A stretch of 64,000 nt of DNA from Paenibacillus sp. 1781tsa1 (GTDB lineage Bacteria; Bacillota; Bacilli; Paenibacillales; Paenibacillaceae), in assembly GCF_024159265.1 (NCBI RefSeq), contig NZ_JAMYWY010000001.1, positions 2,790,001 to 2,854,000 on the forward strand. The letters run 5' to 3'. The notes beneath the pieces were generated by a model. It was not told the DNA's origin and did no database searches. It saw only the letters and a list, made by a program, of their open reading frames with translations. A program made the position numbers and the translations under genes. Of the stretch, positions 54,195 through 62,424 are shown piece by piece. Every line of letters starts with the position of its first letter. Position 1 is the first letter of the stretch.

Positions 54195-55034
54195 ATGAAG
54201 AAACGAATGACGGATATTCTATTTATTATGGCAGGTGCATTTCTGTTTGCGCTGGCGGTGAACCTGTTCGTCATCCCGAACGATTTGGCTGAAGGCGGGG
54301 TAACGGGTATAACGATTATTTTGTATTACCTGTTTGAATGGTCACCAGGACTGATGAACCTGATCCTGAACGGTATTTTGTTAATTGTGGGATACCGGTT
54401 TCTAGATAAAACGACTACGGTGTATACAATTATTGCGGTTGTGTTCAACTCATTGTTCCTGCATCTGACAGAGAGCTGGACAATTGACTCGCATGAGCTG
54501 TGGATTAATACGATATTTGGTGGATTGTTTGCCGGTCTTGGGATCGGATTGATTGTTAGAGTAGGGGGAACAACAGCCGGAACCGTTATCCTGGCACGGC
54601 TTGCCAATAAATATCTGGATTGGAACATCAGTTATGGATTATTATTCTTTGATTTGATTGTGGCATTCTCATCTTTCTTCATTATAGGGCCGCAAGGTCT
54701 GATGTGTACGATTGTCTTGCTGTTCGTGGGTACCAAAACGATGGAGTTCATTATTGAAGGACTCAATCCAAAAAAGGCGGTTATGATTATCTCTTCCAAA
54801 CAGGATGAGATTGCGAAGCAAGTGATTGAGAAGATGGACCGTGGTGTTACCGTGTTATCCGGTCATGGGTATTACACAAAAAATAAGAAAGAGATCCTAT
54901 ACATTGTCATTAGCAAGCAGGAAGTTTCCATGCTGAAGAAGATTGTACGAGCGGAAGACGAGATTGCTTTTATCACGATTCATGATGTGCGTGATGTATT
55001 CGGGGAAGGATTTATTGAACTCTCCAAAACTTGA
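54195..55034 (+). CDS. YitT family membrane protein (DUF161/DUF2179)
   Basis: Membrane protein of 279 aa with about five helices (LFIMAGAFLFALAVNLFVI, LMNLILNGILLIVGY, TIIAVVFNSLFLHL and others), then a C-terminal soluble DUF2179 domain of about 85 residues (KKAVMIISSKQDEIAKQVIEKMDRGVTVLSGHGYY). NLFVIPNDLAEGGVTGITIILYY is the YitT-family opening. ATG 54195 is preferred (MKKRMTD) since GGATGGA lies 7 nt before it; the ATG at 54174 has a weak site. Substrate and role are unknown. Confidence 0.88.
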   Translation: MKKRMTDILFIMAGAFLFALAVNLFVIPNDLAEGGVTGITIILYYLFEWSPGLMNLILNGILLIVGYRFLDKTTTVYTIIAVVFNSLFLHLTESWTIDSHELWINTIFGGLFAGLGIGLIVRVGGTTAGTVILARLANKYLDWNISYGLLFFDLIVAFSSFFIIGPQGLMCTIVLLFVGTKTMEFIIEGLNPKKAVMIISSKQDEIAKQVIEKMDRGVTVLSGHGYYTKNKKEILYIVISKQEVSMLKKIVRAEDEIAFITIHDVRDVFGEGFIELSKT

Positions 55035-55059
55035 TGATATGTATATAAGGAAGAAAGGA

Positions 55060-55090
55060 GTTGCGGTGATCGTTCACCGCAACTTTTTTG
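55060..55090 (+). terminator. Rho-independent terminator after the YitT-family gene
   Basis: GTTGCGGTGA (55060-55069) pairs with TCACCGCAAC (55074-55083) and TTTTTT follows. Confidence 0.93.
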
Positions 55091-55565
55091 ATAGGTTAAT
55101 GGTATCGGGTATTAATCTAGTTCAAAAAGAAAGAACCCTTCTCTATAGAGAAGGGCAAACAATATTAATAATGTTTTCTTTTTTTGACTGGACAATATTC
55201 AACAGTGACACAACAGTGTTTTTTACACTTTGTAGGGACATATTTAATTTTAGTAACACAAGTTTTCGTGATTTTTTTGTAAAAACACTTTGGTTTTGGA
55301 TGATGACATTTATGCTTTCTGTACATATTGAACCCTCCCTGATTGTGATAAGGTATTATATGAACAGGATATTGTAACGGAAATATATAAACGTCTATTA
55401 TTGTATAATAATTCCTTTATTAGGCTTTTGTGTTAGGGTGAAGGCGTGGTTCTTTCTAGTAAAAGAGTGCAATGATAAAAAGCTGTACACCTATCAGGCA
55501 CGATGATATATTGAATTTAATTAATTTGTTAATAAACTTAACTAACTATAAAGGGAGGCGATAAC
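55091..55565. other. AT-rich gene-free region with a perfect palindrome and a possible ROK operator
   Basis: The 475-bp gap holds a perfect 20-bp palindrome CCCTTCTCTATAGAGAAGGG (55136-55155) with no T run directly after it. Near the next gene, 55521-55548 (TTAATTTGTTAATAAACTTA) is an AT-rich imperfect dyad of the kind bound by ROK/XylR repressors, close to the start of the first ROK gene. No gene is seen. Confidence 0.35.
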
Positions 55566-56792
55566 ATGGCTGGCACACCGCAATATATGCGCAATCTGAA
55601 TGAAAATCTCATTATGGATGCCCTCATAACTCAGGGAACCATGTCGAGAGCGGATATCAGCCGTCAGACCGGACTTAGTAAACCAACGGTTTCGTTGGCG
55701 GTTGAACATCTGATTGACCGTAATCTGGTAAGGGAAATGGGGAGAGCTGACAATGCTCAGGGTCGCAAAGCAACTCTCATCCGTTTCAATGAAACGGCTT
55801 ATTATGTCTGTGGTATAGATATCGGCGCAACACGTATTCGGATCGCATTATCTGATCTGAATGGAGAGATCATCGCCTATCGAACACATCCCATGGTAGT
55901 CCAAGAAGCTCATGAGCAAGCAGAAGCAACGATACTGGAGCTTCTTCGAAGCCATATGAACGAATTGCTTGATGAGAATCATCTGAACTGGGATCAGATT
56001 CAGTGCATCGGGTTCGGCATACCGGGTGTAGTCTTGCCTGATTCAGGACGTATCCATCGTATTGTGGACCCGTTAGCCGGTCTGGAACAAGCATTCTCTC
56101 TAGAGTCGTTGTCAGGAGCTTTTCCTTGTGAAGTGATTCTGGAAAATGATGTGAATCTTGCGGCGCTTGGGGAGTATCGGAGTGGTGCAGCAGCAGGTTA
56201 TAACTTGTTTGTTTTTTTCTCCATCGGTACAGGGACGGGCGCTGGCATCATGGTACATGGCCAACTGCTGCGAGGTCTTGGTGGGTTAACCGGAGAGATC
56301 GCAGAGATGCTGATGGAGGATGGCCGTCGTCTGGAGGAAGTGTTATCAGCCGATGGTCTGATGCAGTTGGCAAAACGTCACCTTAATCCGCATGATGAAC
56401 TATTGGCAGTTGCTGATTCAGGTGCGGATTTTAATGTAGACGTAGTTGCAGATGATCTTCACAGGCACCTGACTCCCGAGAAGTTATTTGAAGCCGCACG
56501 CAATGGAGAAGTAATTGCCTTAGATATTTTACAACAATACAGCCAGATGATTGCTTCAGCTCTGCGTCAAGTTAGCGTTGTGCTTGCTCCAGATCTCATT
56601 GTGCTTGGCGGAGGCGTAGGAGGAAATGGCGATGTGTTATTGCCTTTACTGAGGCAGATCATATCTGAGCAATTCCCGGTGCAACCACAGTTAATCTGCT
56701 CCAAGCTTGGTGAGCAGGCTGTTGTCACTGGCGCGGTGCAGGTAGCCATACAACAAACGATGCTGAACCTTCAGCAGGAAGCGCTGGAATAA
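55566..56792 (+). CDS. ROK-family transcriptional regulator (NagC/XylR type)
   Basis: DNA-binding sugar-responsive regulator of 408 aa. A winged helix-turn-helix occupies about residues 15-65 (NLIMDALITQGTMSRADISRQTGLSKPTVSLAVEHLIDR), followed by a ROK kinase-like domain with DIGATRIRIALSDLNG and LENDVNLAALGEY. The Zn motif common in ROK proteins (GHxxxxxxGxxCxCGxxGC) is missing; the corresponding region reads LTGEIAEMLMEDGRRLEE. Ribosome binding site GGGAGG precedes the ATG. First gene of the ROK-ROK-MFS row; the next gene starts 36 bp after it. Confidence 0.9.
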   Translation: MAGTPQYMRNLNENLIMDALITQGTMSRADISRQTGLSKPTVSLAVEHLIDRNLVREMGRADNAQGRKATLIRFNETAYYVCGIDIGATRIRIALSDLNGEIIAYRTHPMVVQEAHEQAEATILELLRSHMNELLDENHLNWDQIQCIGFGIPGVVLPDSGRIHRIVDPLAGLEQAFSLESLSGAFPCEVILENDVNLAALGEYRSGAAAGYNLFVFFSIGTGTGAGIMVHGQLLRGLGGLTGEIAEMLMEDGRRLEEVLSADGLMQLAKRHLNPHDELLAVADSGADFNVDVVADDLHRHLTPEKLFEAARNGEVIALDILQQYSQMIASALRQVSVVLAPDLIVLGGGVGGNGDVLLPLLRQIISEQFPVQPQLICSKLGEQAVVTGAVQVAIQQTMLNLQQEALE

Positions 56793-56828
56793 GAGATTGG
56801 ATATACAATATCTGAGGAGGGAAACGGG

Positions 56829-57887
56829 ATGACAGAATCCGTGAAAAACGTAAGTAATGAGTATCCGTCTAATCAGGATGATACGGTTGGAGGTGATCTA
56901 TCCGGTTGGATAGCAGGTGTTGACATTGGAGGCACCAAAACATTGATGCTTTTATCATCACGACAGGCTGGAAGCAAAGTTCATGAACGTATCTTGCCTA
57001 CGCGTGTCAGTGATCAGCCGGATGAGTTCTTCCGATGGTTATTCGCTGAACTGGACACGTTCTGTCGCGAAGTTGGATGCAGTCTGGATCAACTTTCTGG
57101 TGCAGGCTTGGGATTCCCTGGTGTGATTCTGCAGGAGGAAGGGATATTGCGAAGTGCTCCAGCTTTTCAGTGGGCTGAGCATGATATTCGTCCTGTGATT
57201 GCGAAGTATTATAGCGGGAATATCATGTTGGATAATGATGTGAATCTGGCCGCAATGGGAGAATATGATCAAGGTGCGGCGCAGGGACATCAACACTGTG
57301 TGATGGTCACGGTTGGAACAGGCATTGGAGCTGCTCTTATCCTGAATGGACAGCTCTACAGCGGACAAAATGGAGCAGCAGGTGAGATTGGACATTTCAT
57401 TGCAGGAGATGAAGGACTTCATAAGGGTTACGTTGCAGATGCGGATTCCTTTGGCGTATTTGAGCAAGCGACTTCAGGTACGGGAATTACCGAACAAGCA
57501 AGACGTTATTTTAAGGATGGAAAGGGAAGTGTCTTATCTCTGGTCATGAGTCTGGCAGGAGGGGAAGTGGAGCAGATTGAAGCCAGACATGTATTCAAGG
57601 CAGCCGAATCTGGTGATGTTGCCGCACTTGAGATTCTGGAACTGCCTATGCGTTATATGGCTAGAGGTCTGGCGAATATTACGGCTTTACTGAATCCTTC
57701 CATGATTGTAATCGGTGGCGGCGTGGCAGCATCCAACCCATCCTATTACTTAAATGAAGTGCGTACACGCCTCGAACGTTATACCGTTCTACCTGCACGT
57801 TTAGCTGTAGCTGAACTTGGGAATAGAGCAGGAGCAATCGGGGCATTGGCTGCAATCAGGTCGAGTCTAGCGCGCACATATCAATAG
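56829..57887 (+). CDS. ROK-family sugar kinase-like protein
   Basis: Kinase-like protein of 352 aa without a helix-turn-helix. DIGGTKTLMLL is the ATP-binding phosphate loop, LDNDVNLAAMGEY holds the catalytic Asp, and TVGTGIGAALILNGQLYSGQNGAAGEIGHF is the sugar-binding region with the conserved Glu and His. Like its neighbour it lacks the CxCGxxGC zinc motif after GHF. It may phosphorylate a hexose or act as a sensor. GAGGAGGG precedes the ATG. It shares a row with the upstream ROK regulator and the MFS gene 43 bp downstream. Confidence 0.88.
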   Translation: MTESVKNVSNEYPSNQDDTVGGDLSGWIAGVDIGGTKTLMLLSSRQAGSKVHERILPTRVSDQPDEFFRWLFAELDTFCREVGCSLDQLSGAGLGFPGVILQEEGILRSAPAFQWAEHDIRPVIAKYYSGNIMLDNDVNLAAMGEYDQGAAQGHQHCVMVTVGTGIGAALILNGQLYSGQNGAAGEIGHFIAGDEGLHKGYVADADSFGVFEQATSGTGITEQARRYFKDGKGSVLSLVMSLAGGEVEQIEARHVFKAAESGDVAALEILELPMRYMARGLANITALLNPSMIVIGGGVAASNPSYYLNEVRTRLERYTVLPARLAVAELGNRAGAIGALAAIRSSLARTYQ

Positions 57888-57930
57888 AGAATAGGTGAAG
57901 CTACTATAGAATTAAAGGATGGAGATCCGG

Positions 57931-59154
57931 ATGAGAAGCAGACATATGAAGGCTTACACAGAGAAAACAAAAGCCGATTTCAATGATGCAAAACGTGTTT
58001 TAATCAAATTGCAGGGCCTGTATCTGTTTATGGGGCTTGCCGGGGGAATGTTTAACCCGTACATTAACCCCATTTTGGTTGCACAAGGTTTTTCCAGTAA
58101 AGAAACCGGATTTATCATGGCGTTTGGCACACTTGTATCTATTATTCTTCAACCTATATGGGGAATTCTGGTAGATAAATTTAAAAAGACACGGTTCGTA
58201 CTGATAATAAGCCTGCTTGTTCCTGCATCGTTAGCGTACTTCTACAATATTCAAGTGTACATTATATTAATATTGATTTATACTTTATGCACTATATTTC
58301 AAGTGACTCAAATACCTGTGGCTGACTCCTATGCGGTTACCGCAGCGAGAGCAGCCAACACCTCATATGGCATGATCCGACTCTTCGGGAGCATAGGAAC
58401 GGGAGTTGGTGGATTTGCAGCAGGGATGTATCTCTCTCAGTTTTCCATTCACATGTTATGGCTGCCATTTCTGATGTTTAACGTTCTGAGCGCCATACTG
58501 GCAAGCACACTCCCCCGGCAGACGAGCATATCCTCGTCCTCGGTAACCTTCTCCGTAGGTTTGGCAAGATTGCTCCGAAATCGGACATTCCTTCTATTTC
58601 TAACAGGTTGTTTCCTGGTTAACCAAACGCTCACTGCGTTTAACTCCTTTTTTGTTATTTCATTTCAGATGGCTGGCGGTTCTGTGAAGATGACAGGTAC
58701 AGCGCTGTTGCTTGCATCGATCACCAATGTTCCATCCATGTTGGCAGCGGCATTCGTACTCCGAAAATGGGGACATGAACGGACGATGTTGCTTGCGGCC
58801 GGTGCGTATATGTTACGTTGGGGAATACAATGGCTATGGCCAACGCCTGAGGTGATGATTGGCGTTCAGGTGCTGCACGGGTTGTCCTTCGGATTCTTCT
58901 ATATCGCAGCAGTGGAGTATGTGGCTTCGGTTACGGGGCGGGAAATGCAGGCCACTGGACAAAGTTTATTTAACATGGTGTTTGCCGGCCTGGGCGGAAT
59001 TGTTGGTAATATGCTTAACGGATATTTACTCGATTCCGGCGGTCCATCACTGATGTATCTGGCTTGCACGATCAGTGCGGCTCTAGGATCGGTGATTCTG
59101 TATATCGTCAGCAGGCAGGCCAAAGAACAAAGAAGATCATACTCATTAGAATAG
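57931..59154 (+). CDS. MFS transporter, probable sugar/H+ symporter type
   Basis: Twelve-helix permease of 407 aa. FMGLAGGMFNPYINPILVAQGFSSKETGFIMAFGTLVSIILQPIWGILVDKFKKTR shows the MFS loop motif after helix 2, resembling the LacY/MFS_1-like group. ATG 57931 fits GGATGGAG with normal spacing; an ATG at 57919 lies inside that site. The ROK regulator and kinase upstream suggest a sugar or glycoside is the cargo, which is inference. Confidence 0.85.
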   Translation: MRSRHMKAYTEKTKADFNDAKRVLIKLQGLYLFMGLAGGMFNPYINPILVAQGFSSKETGFIMAFGTLVSIILQPIWGILVDKFKKTRFVLIISLLVPASLAYFYNIQVYIILILIYTLCTIFQVTQIPVADSYAVTAARAANTSYGMIRLFGSIGTGVGGFAAGMYLSQFSIHMLWLPFLMFNVLSAILASTLPRQTSISSSSVTFSVGLARLLRNRTFLLFLTGCFLVNQTLTAFNSFFVISFQMAGGSVKMTGTALLLASITNVPSMLAAAFVLRKWGHERTMLLAAGAYMLRWGIQWLWPTPEVMIGVQVLHGLSFGFFYIAAVEYVASVTGREMQATGQSLFNMVFAGLGGIVGNMLNGYLLDSGGPSLMYLACTISAALGSVILYIVSRQAKEQRRSYSLE

Positions 59155-59175
59155 AGATGGAAGGAGTTGGAGCCT

Positions 59176-61419
59176 ATGAAAGTAAATCTGAAGCGGAATT
59201 GGCACAACCAGTTGATGTATTCCTATTTTCCTATTTTTCTGCTTACGATTTCCATTCTGATCTTTCTCTCCTTCCTGATTGTCAACGAACTCTCACGTAA
59301 CGAAACGCAAAAAGCCGACATGATCTCCACCCGCTATATCGTGGATACACTGGAACGCTCGCTAAGCGACATTGAACTCCGGTTGCTTGAAGACATTGGT
59401 GCGAACAAGACATACAGTCGTTTTTTGGAGGCCGGACAGGGACAATTATCGAGTCAGTTCATCTATGATGCGGCAAGCGGGCTGGGACGTATGCTGGATC
59501 AACAGGATATGATTCAATCCATTTATCTCTATCGCATGTCAGATTCCCAGATCCTCACGCCGAGAGGCATGATGCGCTTGGAAGATTTCGAAGATCGTGC
59601 TTATATTGAACAAGCCTTGAAAGATCGGGAGAACCTCGGTTGGAACCTGCCACGTGAATACAAGGAACGTTCCTTTGACGTACCTTCACAGGTGATTAGC
59701 ATGAATAAGTGGCTTCCTTTACCGTGGGGCGGAGAAGGTCTGCTCGTCATTACGATCCGCATGTATGCAGTAGAACGGCAGATTGATAACATGACGAATG
59801 AAAAGTTATCTGTTCTTCAGGTTCGGGACAAGAGCGACAATCTGATCTATACAGCGCATCAAATGGACCCTTCAGCAGGTGAAATCCTTAATCATGTGTC
59901 TGCGGACAAGCTTGGTCTGGTCTTCGAGAGTGGCATTCAATCCGGACAACTGTATTCATGGGTATCACTTGTCTCTTATGTGTGGATCGGCATTGGACTG
60001 TTAACGATTGTTGGTGCGGTGGCGGGACTGATCTACATTACCCGCAGAAATACGCGGCCCATCCAGCTCATCATGAATCGAATTCAGGCGTTACAGCCAC
60101 GTGCCGAGGAGGATGAAGCAGCTCCATCCGTTAAGGATGAACTGGCTCTCATCGACCGAGCGCTCGAACATCTGATAGCTCAAACGGTTGACTATGAGAA
60201 ACAGCATCATGAAAACCTGCTGATTCATCGCAGGCAGTTACTTGTTGATCTGATGGAGGGGGAGCGAATGGATTCGTTCCGTCAGCGACTTCGCCATTTA
60301 CAACCGCTGGAGGAACGATTCATGGAACCGAAGAGTGTTGCTGTCCTCATTGCGGAGATGAATGGTGACGATCTCTCGACCAATCAGAATATTCTGAAGA
60401 TAGCACTCATGAACGTGGTGGAAGAACTTGTGCAGAACGAGACCCAATTCGGCGGTTGGGCTGAATGGTTTGGGAACCGAAGGCTTATTGTGGTGATTGC
60501 ATCGGATGAGCAGGAAGGATTGGACCGTGAATTGCTTATGGATCTGGCTAAGCAGATGCATATGTGGATTGCGGAAAACTTCCGCCTCCGGTTTACGTTC
60601 GGGATTGGACGAACCGTATCGGGCTGGGAGGAGATTACTCGTTCCTATGCGAGTGCAGATGCGGGTTTGCAGCATAGACTTACCCTTGGTAAAGATGCGA
60701 TCGTTCTCAGTGAGCAACTGCCGGATCGTATTGAGCTGCAATCGTACAAGTATTTGCAGATGCTCGCGGACTTTGTCCGTGAATTCAGGCTTACGGGTGA
60801 TGGTTGGCGGACACAGCTGGATCAGATGTTTGTTGCGTTCAGCGAAGATCAGATTACAGATAACGATATTCGTATGTTGCTGCAGGCATTAATCCAGATG
60901 TTGTCCCGTGAATTCGGGGAGCTGTCTGAGCGGTTACAGAGCCAATTTGCCGAGGAAATCCTGACTCGTCTTCGCAGTGATATCCAGCAGGTGGAGACAC
61001 TGGAGGGGATTCAAGAGATTTTGCAGGAGTGGCTGAAAGAGGTTTATCGCAATTATGTATCTGTAAATGAAACGAAAAGTCATCGCGCGATGATCAACGA
61101 GCTGCGGATATATATTGAAGAGCATTTTGATGATCCGGATCTGTCGCTAAAACATCTCAGTGATCGGTTCCAGATCTCGGGTAAATATGCGAGTTATTTG
61201 TTCAAGGAAGAGTTTGAGATGAAGTTTGTTGATTTTCTGGTGAAACTGAGGGTCGAAAAGGCCTGCCGTTTGTTGTCTGCATCCGATATGGCTGTTCAGG
61301 ATATTGCTCTGCAAGTGGGTTATGCCAATTCCATCTCCTTCGGCAGAGTATTTAAACGGATTATGGGCGTGACACCAGGGGACTACCGCAAGCAGAGTGG
61401 AAAACAAGGGGATCAATAA
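59176..61419 (+). CDS. Membrane-bound AraC-family regulator with extracellular sensor
   Basis: A 747-aa one-component sensor-regulator. A membrane helix at about residues 14-36, an extracellular CACHE-like domain to about 265, a second helix VWIGIGLLTIVGAVAGLIYI, a long cytoplasmic middle region, and an AraC helix-turn-helix pair in the last 100 residues (IYIEEHFDDPDLSLKHLSDRFQISGKYASYLFK and VQDIALQVGYANSISFGRVFKRIMGVTPGDYRK). AAGGAG at 59161-59166 suits ATG 59176. Such regulators in Paenibacillus usually sit next to ABC sugar-uptake genes; here an LplA-type lipoprotein starts 1 kb downstream. Confidence 0.9.
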   Translation: MKVNLKRNWHNQLMYSYFPIFLLTISILIFLSFLIVNELSRNETQKADMISTRYIVDTLERSLSDIELRLLEDIGANKTYSRFLEAGQGQLSSQFIYDAASGLGRMLDQQDMIQSIYLYRMSDSQILTPRGMMRLEDFEDRAYIEQALKDRENLGWNLPREYKERSFDVPSQVISMNKWLPLPWGGEGLLVITIRMYAVERQIDNMTNEKLSVLQVRDKSDNLIYTAHQMDPSAGEILNHVSADKLGLVFESGIQSGQLYSWVSLVSYVWIGIGLLTIVGAVAGLIYITRRNTRPIQLIMNRIQALQPRAEEDEAAPSVKDELALIDRALEHLIAQTVDYEKQHHENLLIHRRQLLVDLMEGERMDSFRQRLRHLQPLEERFMEPKSVAVLIAEMNGDDLSTNQNILKIALMNVVEELVQNETQFGGWAEWFGNRRLIVVIASDEQEGLDRELLMDLAKQMHMWIAENFRLRFTFGIGRTVSGWEEITRSYASADAGLQHRLTLGKDAIVLSEQLPDRIELQSYKYLQMLADFVREFRLTGDGWRTQLDQMFVAFSEDQITDNDIRMLLQALIQMLSREFGELSERLQSQFAEEILTRLRSDIQQVETLEGIQEILQEWLKEVYRNYVSVNETKSHRAMINELRIYIEEHFDDPDLSLKHLSDRFQISGKYASYLFKEEFEMKFVDFLVKLRVEKACRLLSASDMAVQDIALQVGYANSISFGRVFKRIMGVTPGDYRKQSGKQGDQ

Positions 61420-61483
61420 TGATATTGGTCGTGTTAGAACACCCGTTAGCGGGTGAAATCCAATAATCTTAGAGATATCTGTG

Positions 61484-61542
61484 AAATCTCCTGTATGAGG
61501 GAATGAGGTCCGTACCTTATCGTCCTTTGCAGGGGATTTTTT
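61484..61542 (+). terminator. Probable terminator after the AraC regulator
   Basis: AAATCTCCTG (61484-61493) pairs with CAGGGGATTT (61530-61539) with one G-U pair, then T run. A small CACCCG/CGGGTG hairpin lies just before it (about 61440-61455). Confidence 0.65.
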
Positions 61543-61656
61543 GGACGTAGAATACAACATCTTAGGCCCATTAAGCTAGTGCGTTAAGGAATTTTACGAA
61601 TGTCCTATACTACCATTATGACCATCCATAGATTAATAGGGCAGGAGTTGAAGAAG

Positions 61657-62028
61657 ATGTACACATACGGACAGCAAGTGTGGGGATCGGTAGATATCAA
61701 TAGGCGGGTTACCATCACAGCAAGCAACAACACATTCACATTTAATGTAGATGACTCGTCATATACGATAACTATACCTGATGGTACCTACACGACAAGT
61801 CAACAAAGGCATGAATCCGAACTTATTCAGGCCATTTCGAAGGCAGGGGCGGCTCAGAACATTCCTGTACGATTTATTTTGGGCGGAATGCATTATGATG
61901 AGAAGTATAATGTATTGATTTTGGAACATACGGACACGAGCAACGAACATGTTATCGATCAATTTGCGGGAAATGCCATCGATACGTTGTTTGGTCAAGT
62001 GAAGTTTAATCTTCCGCCGAGGAATTAG
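61657..62028 (+). CDS. Small beta-rich protein, unknown function
   Basis: A 123-aa protein. AGGAG at 61644-61648 precedes ATG 61657; the frame from 61600 has no site. The sequence alternates beta-prone stretches (VTITASNNTFTFNVDDSSYTITIPDGTYT) with a helix (RHESELIQAISKAG) and a second beta part (VRFILGGMHYDEKYNVLILEH). The TFTFNVDxxSYTITIPDGTY pattern resembles modules seen in phage tail or pilin-like proteins. No signal peptide, no membrane helix, no cysteine. It is bracketed by terminators, so it is its own unit. I do not recognise the family. Confidence 0.6.
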   Translation: MYTYGQQVWGSVDINRRVTITASNNTFTFNVDDSSYTITIPDGTYTTSQQRHESELIQAISKAGAAQNIPVRFILGGMHYDEKYNVLILEHTDTSNEHVIDQFAGNAIDTLFGQVKFNLPPRN

Positions 62029-62062
62029 TGAGTTCAATCGTTCTACAAGTGTTGCTAAACAA

Positions 62063-62093
62063 GGAGATCACATAAAATGTGGTCTCTTTTTCT
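62063..62093 (+). terminator. Rho-independent terminator after the small beta-rich protein
   Basis: GAGATCACAT (62064-62073) pairs with ATGTGGTCTC (62077-62086) with one G-U pair, followed by TTTTTC. Confidence 0.88.
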
Positions 62094-62170
62094 TTCTTTT
62101 GAAGAGAGATTCAATGGAAAAAGGATTATTGCAAGCTGGGCGATGCCAGATTGCGTATGAGAATTCAACG

Positions 62171-62226
62171 TAACACAACATATTGTGTTATTATAGTTAA
62201 CATTAATGGCGTGAAAATTGTATATT
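62171..62226 (+). promoter_or_regulatory. Promoter and palindrome upstream of the LplA-type lipoprotein gene
   Basis: TTAACA (62197-62202) and TATATT (62221-62226) form a promoter with an 18-bp spacer, each box matching 5 of 6. A perfect palindrome TAACACAACATATTGTGTTA (62171-62190; arms of 8 bp) lies just upstream of the -35, a place typical for an activator. The rest of 62094-62424 is AT-rich and shows nothing else clear. Confidence 0.5.
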
Positions 62227-62424
62227 GTCAGGAAATATGTTTATATTTCGCGGGATTCAACGTAAAAAACGTGAATTTTACATTTTGAAAATAGTTTATT
62301 GTCTAATCATCAGATCGTATGTAATGATTAGTGACATTCACAGGTGCAACGAAATGCATGGAACCAAGTGGAGTGGCAATCATGTGAATCCATATCAGAG
62401 TGTGTGCGAAAGGGGAAAGGTCAA

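Noticed and set aside
55136..55155. Perfect palindrome CCCTTCTCTATAGAGAAGGG as a terminator
   Set aside because: It lacks a directly following T run, and a better terminator for the YitT gene lies at 55060.
54943..55377. Open frame overlapping the end of the YitT gene and the AT-rich gap
   Set aside because: Its composition is that of AT-rich non-coding DNA, it has no ribosome binding site, and it crosses a terminator.
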